Below are positions 11,217 through 21,139 of a stretch of 64,000 bases of DNA, piece by piece; the stretch's first letter is position 1; each line of letters begins with the position of its first letter. Position numbers and translations under genes: made by a program. The notes beneath the pieces were generated by a model. It did not search any database, was not told where the DNA came from, and saw only the letters and a list, made by a program, of their open reading frames with translations. The stretch is taken from the NCBI GenBank assembly GCA_036873135.1, contig JAPTYO010000007.1:58328383-58392382 (forward strand). The letters are read 5' to 3'. This DNA is from Clarkia xantiana subsp. parviflora (Eukaryota > Streptophyta > Magnoliopsida > Myrtales > Onagraceae).

Positions 11217-12137
11217 CTAAACACGAGGCTTCCTTTGATGCTTATTGCCTTGGTCGATATACTTCTTCATTTTTCCTTCTAAGATCAAGTTGTTTACATG
11301 AAATCTTAAGCTGACACAGCTGTCAGTCTCATGGCCAAATACTTCGTGATTCTCGCACCATTTGCTTTCATCTTTTCCCAATGGGCCATTGCGGAATTTA
11401 GAGGGTTTTTTCCACAGCTTGGTCTCCTTCATTTCTTTCAGGATGACAGACAGCGGTGTATTCAAAGGAGCACATATGGCGATATTGGTATCTTTGAGCC
11501 TTCGGGCATCTGACTGGAATGGCCTCTTTTGTTGCGGTTGTCTCTTTTCCCAGGAAACGTGTATCTCTTTTCCAATTATTGCCTTCAAGGTTCTTGTTGT
11601 CAATCCCGTGATTGGGACGTCGTCGTCACTAACAGGTTTTTTCCGCCCCTCCTTGTGACAGATGTCAGCATCGTCTTGGCTTGTCCTTGTGGAAGGACCT
11701 TCTTTATGTATTTTGGATGACTCTGTTTGAGTCTTCTTTGGAGGGCTGTCGCCTTGATCGGTGAATTGCTTTAATTTGCCTTTGAGGAAGAAGCTGTTAA
11801 TGCGGAAACGTAGGTTGACACAGCTGTCCGTCTTATGGTCGAAGACCTCGTGGTTTTCACACCACTTGTCTTTGTCTTTCCCCAACGGGCCTTTTCTGAA
11901 ATTGCTCGACGCTTTCCACATTTTCGCATCCTTCATCTCTCTCAATATTATGGACGGCGGGGCTTTCAAAGGAATGCAGTCAGCGAGGTTTACTCTTTTT
12001 GGCTTCTGGAAATCTCCTTGAAGAGGTCTTTTTGGCTGAGGCTGCCAATTTCTTCCTTGCTGACCGCTTGAGGGCGGTTTTGCTTGATTCTGCTTTGGGG
12101 GTTGTTTCCAAGCCTCTTTTTGGTGTTGTGCTATCAC
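11217..12137 (-). pseudogene. gag C-terminal region with duplicated zinc-knuckle module (NA1)
   Basis: An open frame of 306 codons (it begins at a GTG; no convincing own start), the continuation of gag after a frameshift near 12140-12180. It contains the same module twice, about 168 residues apart. Each has a basic/Pro linker, a PLxxPxSxILxEMK segment, FRxGPLGK, and a variant knuckle C-X2-H-X4-H-X4-C (Cys93/His96/His101/Cys106 and Cys261/His264/His269/Cys274). Between them is DDDVPITGLT, which in C's gag (DDNDIPITGLT) lies N-terminal to the capsid domain. So two gag copies are joined with the capsid core lost. It could still make a nucleic-acid-binding protein, but no start or frame link is evident. 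Confidence 0.8.
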
Positions 12138-12182
12138 GTACAGGTTGCATGAGCGTGCAGCTTCGTGCCTTGGCTGTTGGTA

Positions 12183-13226
12183 CTAGAAGGTACCTTCCGT
12201 GCATTGCCCCTCTATTCTTTGGTGCAGTGTGTCTTGATGACTTGTGACTCGAGACTTTGTCCCTATCGTCTCAACTTGTCCGTTGATTGGAGGCAGAGGA
12301 GGTGACGGGTTGACACCTTTGTATTGGAAGGCTCCTTGGTCGCATTGTGCGGAGGATGCATTTCTTGTTGGAGTGAAGAAAGCATTGGATGTGGCAATAG
12401 GGATGTGGAAGGATCCAAGTTGTCTTCTTATCGGCTTCTGCGAGGTTATGGGCAAGGCGTTGTGGTATGCAACGTGCTCCTTGTCTTTTGATGAGAAATC
12501 AATGACATCTTCAAAGTCGGCATCCTTTATGTCAGGATACTCCAAGTTGGTGTCATCGGTCTTGTGCATTGTCTTTGCAATGTACACTTCTTGCTCACAT
12601 GAGTTCTCGCTTTCAACATCAAAGTCTCTTGCATTCCTCCAATGACGGGCTCCTTGGGAAGGAGTGTATGAATGTGCGGCTTCATATCTTGTATGCTGGA
12701 AGGCATTTTCTGCATGTTGGTCATTGCCTTGGAATGGATGGTCTTGGCGGGTAGTGTGTTGCGATATTTCTCTTGTCAGTGTAACGTGCTCATGGGCGGT
12801 TGGAGGTGGTTGGGCCGCATATCCTTGATTTTTCAGTGACTCGTGGAATGCGAGTAAGTCTTCCAGCGCAGTCATCATTGCTGGAGTAACTGAAGGCATC
12901 GGGTTTGCTCCCGTTCTTTGTTGTTTGCCTTGGGGCATTTCTGACTGAAATTCCTCATCATCATGTATCTCTGACTCAAAACCAGTTGGGGGTGGACGAT
13001 GCTCGTCACTTGGCTCTTGGTGGTTATGCTGTGCATTGGGCACATCCTCGGTTGGCATGGATAAAACTACGGAAGTAGCTCTCGGTATGTAGGAAGGGCC
13101 CGGCTGGCTTCCGGTTGGTTTCTGACCTCCTGCTTTTTTGCTTGCCGGAGACGTCTTAGGATGTCCAGGCCTTTTCCTTGCATTTCTCGCGTTAACCTCT
13201 TCGGGAGGGTTGCGATCACTCGTCAT
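12183..13226 (-). CDS. gag N-terminal region (NA1)
   Basis: I chose the ATG at 13226 (MTSDRNPPEE), 50 bp inside the 5' LTR. The longer open frame reaches back into the LTR, where it only encodes LTR repeats. 347 codons. The N-terminus is rich in Pro, Lys and Gln (SQPGPSYIP) and matches the start of gag in C (SQPGPSHIP). It is followed by a helical-looking TPAMMTALEDLLAFHESLKNQGY segment, also shared with C (TAALEELLALREILRSQGY). The C-terminal half is acidic and has no counterpart I recognise. The capsid domain seen in C is absent. Function unknown beyond a truncated Gag. Confidence 0.6.
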   Translation of the reverse strand: MTSDRNPPEEVNARNARKRPGHPKTSPASKKAGGQKPTGSQPGPSYIPRATSVVLSMPTEDVPNAQHNHQEPSDEHRPPPTGFESEIHDDEEFQSEMPQGKQQRTGANPMPSVTPAMMTALEDLLAFHESLKNQGYAAQPPPTAHEHVTLTREISQHTTRQDHPFQGNDQHAENAFQHTRYEAAHSYTPSQGARHWRNARDFDVESENSCEQEVYIAKTMHKTDDTNLEYPDIKDADFEDVIDFSSKDKEHVAYHNALPITSQKPIRRQLGSFHIPIATSNAFFTPTRNASSAQCDQGAFQYKGVNPSPPLPPINGQVETIGTKSRVTSHQDTLHQRIEGQCTEGTF

Positions 13227-13261
13227 GTCTTTGCGGTATGGTAGCTTTTTGTTCGAATCAC

Positions 13262-13275
13262 GTAGACGGCGCCAA
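13262..13275 (-). other. Primer binding site of NA1
   Basis: Read on the minus strand directly after the LTR end: TTGGCGCCGTCTAC. This is the TGGCGCCGTC type found in many Tat-lineage gypsy elements (E has TTGGCGCCGTCTGCGGG). Confidence 0.85.
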
Positions 13276-14088
13276 TGTTGGGTCCTGGATGAACTGGGTC
13301 GTGGAGACGCGTTTGTCTGAATGGTTAAGTGGGTTTTCGGGCTGTAACCCTTCGTCTGAAAGAGGTTTTCGCCTTGTTCCACTGATGAGTGTTCGTTTTT
13401 AACGCTGAGTCTCGGAATGGTCTGTGTCTCGAAAGGCGGTTGCGTCTCAATAGGTGTCTGTGTCTCAAAAGGCGGTTGTGTCTCAAGAGGCGTCTGTGTC
13501 CCAAAAGGCGGTTGTGTCTCGGGAGAGCGGATGTGTCTCAGGAAAGCGGATGGCAGTCTGTACACACGCCTGAACGTCTGGAGCGCCGGTTCCTGCACGA
13601 AGGGCCAGTACTAGCACGGAGAGGGGGGGTGGTGCTAGTGGAGCCCTCTCCGATGCTTAAGTCACTATAGGGGTAAAAAGGTAATTCTAGAGAGAGAAAG
13701 TATTTCTAGAGAGAAGTCAGAGCTCAAAATACCAAAATTGGGAAAATGAGAGGATGTGTGAAAATGGGTGGCCAAGGCCTCCTATATATAGGCTTCCTTG
13801 GGACCGGACCCGGTTTTAAAGCGGTTTGATGACGGTTCAAAAGCAAGCGGTAACCGTTATCAATATTGGCAATGCGCGAACATGACTTTTCTACACGTAA
13901 CGGTAATCGCGTAATCGGTAATCGCGCAATACCCGTAGTGCAATCCGGAGGTCCGGTCCGGACGCGCGTAACGCGCTTCCGGACCGTTTTGACCCTTTGG
14001 GAGACGTTTTTCAAGTCGAGATGTAATTTTGACGTGTTTACGAGGTCCGGAGTATAAATACGAACTCGAATTGGGCACATATCCATCA
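13276..14088 (-). repeat. 5' LTR of NA1
   Basis: 813 bp; same ends as the LTR at 6875-7766 and nearly identical apart from a ~79-bp deletion near 13950 and scattered substitutions. The TATA-like element here reads CTATATATAG (13783-13792). Confidence 0.93.
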
Positions 14089-14093
14089 CTAAG

Positions 14094-14678
14094 CAATAAG
14101 GTTTAATTAAAACATGAAAGTTGTAAACCTTCGAGCACTGTGTAGACTAATTAAAGTTAAAAAAAACATTTGGATTTTAAAACTTGACCATCACATTTTA
14201 TTAATTCACTTGAATTCGATTTTGAAAAATTCGGCTCGGTTCAGTCAATTTCGGTCCGGTTCCGTTCGGGTCCAGTAAATCCGGTTCGGTTCGGTCCGGT
14301 TTTATTTTCAAAATCTAGTTCGATCCAAACTTGTCCAATAAAATAGGGTTCGGTTCAACACACAAAACCGGTTCGGTTAGGTCCACTTAGTTACCCCTGT
14401 TCGACCCAACCCGACTAGGTCGAACCGATTAAGAAAATCTGGTTTGGTTTTATTCCTATACGGTTTAACAAATTGGACCGACCCATTAAACCCATAGGGT
14501 TGGCCAAAATAATCTTGTGGGCTAAGTAGGGTTTTATAATCCACTAAAAACTTAACTTAGTCTCCAAGAATTATTAATTATATAAAATAATTTCCAATAT
14601 TGCACATATATATTTTTCGGCACACATAATAAACATATATATATATTGTTAAGATTCTATCTATAAGACAAAATCGAT

Positions 14679-14765
<87 letters not shown>

Positions 14766-15355
14766 AAATTTCGGCACATACCTATATATATATATTTTAT
14801 TTAGTGTCATTATTTTTAATAGGGAAACAAATATATGACAATATATTTTCTTAATCTTTTAGGTAACTAAATCTATCAATAATATCTTAATCCCTATAAA
14901 TTAGCAAGATATATTGATAGTTATATATTTCCATATATTTATTGTGAACCTATCCTTATGTTTCCAATTATAGATATATTGTTACCCTTAATAAAAATTA
15001 AAATATGGTAAACAATAATACTAGTATATTCGGCCGAAACTTTCTTTCTTGGGGCCTAAGAAATTAAAAATTTACCTAGGGTTCGGCCGAAACACATAAT
15101 TAGAGACAAGTGATCAAATTTTAAAGATCAAATTTTAATAAGATCTACAATAAAATGTTTGATTTTGATAAAAGTCCCATTTTTCTTGAAGATCATGAAC
15201 ATCAAATTTTACTAAGAACATCCTGAAAATTTCGGCACCATCAACTTAAAAATTTCGAAAATTTTAAAAATCACATCTTTAAATTTTCGGCCAGAAATTT
15301 AAATTGACATCAATTTATCAAAATAAAGAACTTCTAACACAGGCTTTGATACCAC
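14094..15355 (-). other. copia leader, LTR-proximal part (element G)
   Basis: Untranslated leader after the primer site. It contains the CCGGTTCGG-rich stretch (14225-14470), a TA/TG microsatellite and AT-rich sequence. No coding capacity. Strongly similar to B (2990-4260) and F (56800-58150). Confidence 0.75.
14683..14764. repeat. (TA)n(TG)n microsatellite in copia leader
   Basis: A TA tract passes into a TG tract at the same leader position as in element B. Confidence 0.9.
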
Positions 15356-15952
15356 TGTTGGAATACGGGGCTGACTATTACGGAAACATAACAACAAGTA
15401 CATGCCAGTAATCAGAATTACGCAGCGGAAGATGTGCACATACCTTAAACTTTTTTCGTAGTCCCAAGGATCCTGCTGAGGGAGTTCACAATCCACCGGA
15501 TGGAACCCGTAGAGGTTCTTGTTAAGGAAGCCCTACGCGGTATTAGCTCCACAGCAAAGCCTCTGATCGATTCTTGGTGGGATGGATCTCCGGAGTGTTT
15601 TGCTCTAAGCAAATTGGCACACCCTTGGTGGTGAATATGGTTCGGCCGAAACTAGTATTAGGGAGGAGGGTTTTTCTCTCAAATCACCAGTTAGGAGGAA
15701 TTGTGAATCACACCAAATAAAACACTAACACCCTTTATTTATAGGAGGAGCAAAGTGGACAAAAGTCCACTTTGCCCCTAGTAAGTTCGGCCGGCCTATA
15801 GTGTATAAGGGAGGCCCAATTTTGGGCATCTCGTGTCAACTGGGATTTGGGTGAATCTCAATTTCCCTAATGTGACATTTACACAGTTTCTTAGGTAACG
15901 TATACATATTAATGGGCTACCAATTACGGCGCCCAATTACCATATGCTAACA
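15356..15952 (-). repeat. 5' LTR of copia element G
   Basis: 597 bp, TGTTAGCATATGG...CCGTATTCCAACA on the minus strand. accat at 15953-15957 is the predicted target duplication. It holds a perfect 10-bp inverted repeat around AAAA at 15751-15774, next to the TATA region (TATAAATAAAGG on the minus strand, about 15744-15733). Confidence 0.88.
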
Positions 15953-16422
15953 ACCATTTCTAGCATGAACCCAGGTCTAGGCAGGCATTTCACTCGACCA
16001 ATTGAGTCACGACTGATTTAGAGTTTTGATCGGTTAGGGTGAGTCACGAGACTCACTAAGACGTGTACACGTCCCTAAAATGGTATCCTAGACCAGGTGA
16101 CCAAGTTGACCCGGGCTCGAGTTATGACGAGTCCACTAACTAAGTGAATCGAATCATGTATGACTAATAATAGATATTTAAAACTCTAAATAATGAAAAT
16201 ACAAAATTAGTAATCCTAAAAGTTAGATCTCGATCAATTGGTAAGGCTCCTCCTAAAAGGTATTTTTCGTTTCGACTAGAGTTTTTTTTTTTTTTTTCTT
16301 TCGTTTGGTGCAAACATTTCAACTAAAGGTAGAAAATAGAAATGCTACATTATAGTGCATCTTCCAAACTGTCTGTTCTACCCCCAAAAAAAAAACTATG
16401 TAATTGGGCTGCCAATTCCATT
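15953..16422. other. Intergenic flank, nothing recognised
   Basis: Between the LTR of G and the duplicated TATC upstream region. Contains a poly-T run (16281-16297). No open frame or repeat identified. Confidence 0.5.
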
Positions 16423-16612
16423 AATGTGCCTGCGCTCTTCTTTGCTCCCAAACCCATCACAAAAGAAAGAAATATCAACGGTCAAAACACTCAGCAACCA
16501 ATCGTTTGCTGACGCGGCAAGCTTCAACAGATTGCTCTGCCTCAACGAACAAGCCCATCCAAGCCAGCAAGCAATCGACTCAATTACTGCTACTACTCGG
16601 AATTCGCCAGGG

Positions 16613-18350
16613 GAAGCTTCCAATAGCAAGTGCCTAGTGCCTCCACATCAGCAGCCACGTCATTGCCAACTCATCAAACTGGCACTGCTACAGTATTTGC
16701 TACAGTAAATAGCACTGTAAAATTGGCACTCTCTCAAGTAGTGGAGGCCAAGTTCCACTTCTACATTGGGACCCACATAATTTCATAATTCAAATATAAT
16801 TTTTGCATTATATATAAATTATATATCATTATATATAAATTATATTTCATTATATATAAATTATATATTCACTGATGTAAATGTTTTCTATAGGGATAAG
16901 AAAATAACCGGTCCGGTCGGTTCGGAACTGGTATAGACTGGACCGGTTCCAAACAGACCAATTATGCGAGAGGAGAACCAGACCAACAACCAGTAATATA
17001 CTTCTCAAAAAGTTGATTTTTGACTGGACCAGACTGTTTTGAACTGGTTTTTAACTGGATCAGTTTTGTCGGAGGATCGGTTTTTTGTTTTTTTTTTTTA
17101 ATTAGGGTAAATTTGTATAGGAAAATGGGTCGGACCAGTTTTGAACCGAACCAGACTTTTTTTACAGTTCCAGTCCAAAATCGGTCCAGAATTTTTAGTG
17201 CTAATTTCAAATTCAGTCCAAACCGGACCATACTGTTTTAATTAGTACCAATCCAATTCGGAACATATTCGGGCCCGACCGGTTCGTGCATATCCATAGT
17301 TCGATATTGTCAATTCATTGCAATAAGTATACGTTACTTGACCAAGGTAAAATTACTATTAGGTGCAATCCCCATGCGGCATGCAGAATGGTTGATAAGT
17401 ATAATTGTTGATATAATAACATTGATCAATCAAATTCATTGAATCTATTATTTCACCATAATCAGTGTATATTTGTTATACGTTGATTGACATATCTTAA
17501 TTCAACATCATCAACATATTCACGTTTATGTACATCCATGATCATATTAGTAAATCGATTATTGCATTAATCATGTGTTTTTATATATGATTTCCAATAT
17601 ATGTAAATTAGAAATATATTATATATACATCATTCTAAAAGTATAATTTTTATAATAATTTATCGTAAAAGATATATTTCTTTCATATAATATAATATAA
17701 TATAATATAATATAATACGTAAAATATATAAAAATATATATGCATTAAAATAATATAATATTTTGTAGTAATTATTTTCCATATTTAATAATTTTAAATG
17801 TTATACTATTTCAAAATTTAGAATTAACAGTTATTCAACATGGTAACATATAAACAAATTAGATATGGAAATTTCGAAATTGATTCAAAGTTAAAAAGTA
17901 GTAATTTTGGTTCGTGTCATTATTTATGTTACATAATATTCAAAATGACTGATTACGGCTCTTGTCTATCTGACTTAGCGTAACCGAATATATATACAAT
18001 CAAAGAAATGAGAAACACAATCGAATAAAATAATATTAAAAAGTTGGCACCGACATGAACAGTAACTTGGGAGTTCCTACTAGTAGGCACTGTCCCACTT
18101 CACTATTCACTCAATAATGGCAAAACAGTAATATTAGTAATCCTAGTCACGCCTAGTGGCGCCTAGTCAGCGTCCAGTGGCAAAAATTGGAACTAGACAC
18201 TCCCATTTTGGAACAAGGCACTCCTATTGAAAATGCAAGTGCCTATTTAATTATTACCAGTAGAACCAACAGTAAAAGGCACTAGGCACTCTCTACAATA
18301 ATAAATTTACAACATAGAACTAGGCACTAAGCACTACTATTGGAAGTGCT
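16613..18350. mobile_element. TIR-type element, copy 1 (superfamily not assigned)
   Basis: Left end AAGCTTCCAATAGCAAGTGCCTAG; right end, inverted, AGCACTTCCAATAGTAGTGCTTAG: imperfect terminal inverted repeats of about 25 bp. The inside is noncoding: AT-rich runs, a CCGGTTCGG-rich block (16905-17285), (TATAA)n at 17690-17720, and a TCCTAGTCACGCCTAGTGGCGCCTAGTC block. No transposase. Exact ends are uncertain by a few bases. Confidence 0.6.
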
Positions 18351-18540
18351 CTAATGTGCCTGCTCTCTTCTTTGCTCTCAAACCCATCACGAAAGAAAGA
18401 AATATCAACGGTCAAAACACTCAGCAACCAATCGTTTGCTGACGCGGCAAGCTTCAACAGATTGCTCTGCCTCAACGAACAAGCCTAGCCAAGCCAGCAA
18501 GCAATCGACTCAATTACTGCTGCTCCTCGGAATTCGCCGG

Positions 18541-20284
18541 AAGCTTCCAATAGCAAGTGCCTAGTGCCTCCACATCAGCAGTCACGTCACTACCAACTCA
18601 TCAAAGTGGCACTGCTACAGTATTTACTACAGTAAATGGCACTGTAAAATTGGCACTCTCTCAAGTAGTGGAGGCCAAGTTCCACTTCTACATTGGGACC
18701 CACATAATTTCATAATTCAAATATAATTTTTGCATTATATATAAATTATATATCATTATATATAAATTATATTTCATTATATATAAATTATATATCATTA
18801 TATATTAATTATATATTCACTGATGTAAATGTTTTCTATAGGGATAAGAAAATAACTGGTCCGGTCGGTTCGGAACTGGTATAGACTGGACCGGTTCCAA
18901 ACAGACCAATTATGCGAGAGGAGAACCAGACCAACAACCAGTAATATACTTCTCAAAAAGTTGATTTTTGACTGGACCAGACTGTTTTGAACTGGTTTTT
19001 AACTGGATCAGTTTTGTCGGAGGATCGGTTTTTTGTTTTTTTTTTTAATTAGGGTAAATTTGTATAAGAAAATGGGTCGGACCAGTTTTGAACCGAACCA
19101 GACTTTTTTTACAGTTCCAGTCCAAAATCGGTCCAGAATTTTTAGTGCTAATTTCAAATTCAGTCCAAACTGGACCATACTATTTTAATTAGTACCAATC
19201 CAGTTCGGAACATATTCGGGCCCGACCGGTTCGTGCATATCCATAGTTCTCTATTGTCAATTCATTGCAATAATTATACGTTACTTGACCAAGGTAAAAT
19301 TACTATTAGGTGCAATCCCCATGCGGCATGCAGAATGATTGATACGTATAATTGTTGATATAATAAGATTGATCAATCAAATTCATTGTATCTATTATTT
19401 CACCATAATCAATGTATATTTGTCGTTGATTGACATATCTTAATTCAACATCATCAACATATTCACGTTTATGTACATCCATGATCATATTAGTAAATCG
19501 ATTATTGCATTAATCATGTGTTTTTATATATGATTTCCAATATATGTAAATTAGAAATATATTATATATACATCATTCTAAAAGTATAATTTTTATAATA
19601 ATTTATCGTAAAAGATATATTTCTTTCATATAATAATATAATATAATATAATATAATACGTAAAATATATAAAAATATATATGCATTAAAATAATATAAT
19701 ATTTTGTAGTAATTATTTTCCATATTTAATAATTTTAAATGTTATACTATTTCAAAATTTAGAATTAACGGTTATTCAACATGGTAACATATAAACAAAT
19801 TAGATATGGAAATTTCGAAATTGATTCAAAGTTAAAAAGTAGTAATTTTGGTTCGTGTCATTATTTATGTTACATAATATTCAAAATGACTGATTACGGC
19901 TCTTGTCTATCTGACTTAGCGTAACCGAATATATATACAATCAAAGAGATGAGCAACACAATCGAATAAAATAATATTAAAAAGTTGGCACCGACATGAA
20001 CAGTAACTTGGGAGTTCCTACTAGTAGACACTGTCCCACTTCACTATTCACTCAATAAAGGCAAAACAGTAATATTAGTAATCCTAGTCAGTGGCGCCTA
20101 GTCAGCGTCCAGTGGCAAAAATTGGAACCAGGCACTCTCATTTTGGAACAAGGCACTCCTATTGAAATGAAAGTGCCTATTTAATTATTACCGGTAGGAC
20201 CAACAGTAAAAAGCACTAAACACTCTCTATAATAATAAATTTACAACATAGAACTAGACATTAGGCATTACTATTGGAAGTGCT
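18541..20284. mobile_element. TIR-type element, copy 2
   Basis: Near-identical to the copy at 16613-18350, with the same ends. Differences are a handful of substitutions and small indels, so the duplication looks recent. Confidence 0.6.
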
Positions 20285-20286
20285 CT

Positions 20287-21139
20287 AATATGCCTGCTCT
20301 CTTCTTTGCTCCCAAACCCATCACGAAAGAAAGAAATAGGGTTAATTAGCAAATTGCTAGCCAAACTTTACATGAATGTGCAATTTGCTAGCTAAACTTT
20401 TTTTCGTAGCAAATTGCTAGCTGAACTTTCTATATTGTGCAAAATGCTAGCTCCGTTAATTTTTCCGTTAGTTTTGGATGGAAAATACTTTCAAATATTG
20501 CTAAAAACACCCTAAAGTTTTAGTATGATAATATAAAGATATGATGTTTTATATAAAATCAAAATAATAAATAATAAATGTTAAAAAATATATTAAAGAA
20601 AAAAGGCACCTTAAAAATGCAAAATTAATTTATTAAAATATTTTTAAAATTCTATAAAAACATACAAATTTTAAAAATATTTAATTTTAATTTTTTGAAA
20701 TTTGAGAGTATATATTTAACTTATATATATATATTGTATATATAATTATAAGTTTTATTCGAGATTTATATTTGCTTTTATATAAAATTTGAGATTATTT
20801 TACAATATTAGTAGAACTTTTATGGTATTTTTAGTAATTTTAAAAAGTATATTTCGTTCATAATTAACGGAAAATTTGACGGAGCTAGCAAATTGCACAT
20901 TAGTAATAGTTCAGCTAGCGATTTGCTTCAAAAATAAGTTCGGCTAGCAAATTGCACTTTCACATAAAGTTCAGCTAGCAATTTGGTAATTAACCCAAAG
21001 AAATATCAACGGTCAAAACACTCAGCAACCAATCGTTTGCTGACGCGGCAAGCTTCAACAGATTGCTCTGCCTCAACGAACAAGCCCATCCAAACCAGCA
21101 AGCAATCGACTCAATTACTGCTGCTCCTCGGAATTCGCC
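20287..21139 (+). promoter_or_regulatory. TATC upstream region / 5' UTR, interrupted by a MITE
   Basis: The 186-bp block ending immediately before the TATC ATG is split after base 52 by the 658-bp element at 20339-20996. The part next to the ATG (21006-21139) is probably 5' UTR; I see no clear TATA box. If the transcription start lies downstream of 21005, the insertion is in the promoter; if upstream, the UTR is 658 bp longer or spliced. Confidence 0.6.
20339..20996. mobile_element. Mutator-type MITE with 9-bp target duplication
   Basis: 658 bp with ends GGGTTAATTAGCAAATTGCTAG and, inverted, GGGTTAATTACCAAATTGCTAG. It is flanked by a perfect 9-bp duplication aaagaaata (20330-20338 and 20997-21005). 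The interior is AT-rich, with subterminal GCAAATTGCTAGC-like repeats at both ends. No coding capacity. The 9-bp TSD points to the Mutator superfamily. The two extra copies of this region (16460-16480 and 18390-18410) show the uninterrupted target. Confidence 0.88.

Larger units (their letters stand above)
6875..14088 (-). mobile_element. Non-autonomous Ty3/gypsy element NA1
   Basis: Complete element on the minus strand, 7214 bp, flanked by a perfect 5-bp duplication ctaag (6870-6874 and 14089-14093). Order: 5' LTR 14088-13276, primer site from 13275 (TTGGCGCCGTC), gag fragments 13226-11217, a 3.4-kb 3' internal region with tandem repeats and an antisense gene remnant, polypurine tract 7783-7767 (CTTGACTCGGGGGCAAG), 3' LTR 7766-6875. 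It has no protease, RT, RNase H or integrase, and its capsid core is also missing, so it depends on proteins from elsewhere. LTR ends, PPT and 3' region relate it to C and E. Confidence 0.9.
4876..15952 (-). mobile_element. Ty1/copia element G, split by gypsy NA1
   Basis: Minus-strand element with 5' LTR 15952-15356, primer site 15354-15343 (one mismatch), leader 15355-14094, then an insertion (NA1, 6875-14088 plus its TSD), leader resumed at 6869, gag start at 5996, and protease. It stops at 4876, where element B is inserted. Removing NA1 and one copy of ctaag restores a leader sequence matching F (56800-56840) and B (near 2965-2990). RT, RNase H and the 3' LTR lie beyond B, outside the window. 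Confidence 0.8.
16423..20286. repeat. Two tandem 1.93-kb units carrying extra copies of the TATC upstream region
   Basis: Unit 1 is 16423-18352 (1930 bp) and unit 2 is 18353-20286 (1934 bp), nearly identical along their length. Each starts with 186 bp (16423-16608 and 18353-18538) that match the 186 bp just before the TATC ATG, stopping at GAATTCGCC. The rest of each unit is a TIR-like element. The native copy is 20287-20338 plus 21006-21139, also 186 bp once the MITE and one TSD copy are removed. The start codon is not duplicated, so these copies do not encode TATC; they might act as extra upstream promoter or UTR copies. Confidence 0.9.

Noticed and set aside
13227..13598. N-terminal extension of NA1 gag with repeated ETQPPFETQTP peptides
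   Set aside because: It is translation of the LTR upstream of the likely start; the same peptide appears from the other LTR at 6814-7197.
16355..16708. Open frames over the duplicated TATC upstream region
   Set aside because: They lie in copied noncoding sequence without the TATC start codon.
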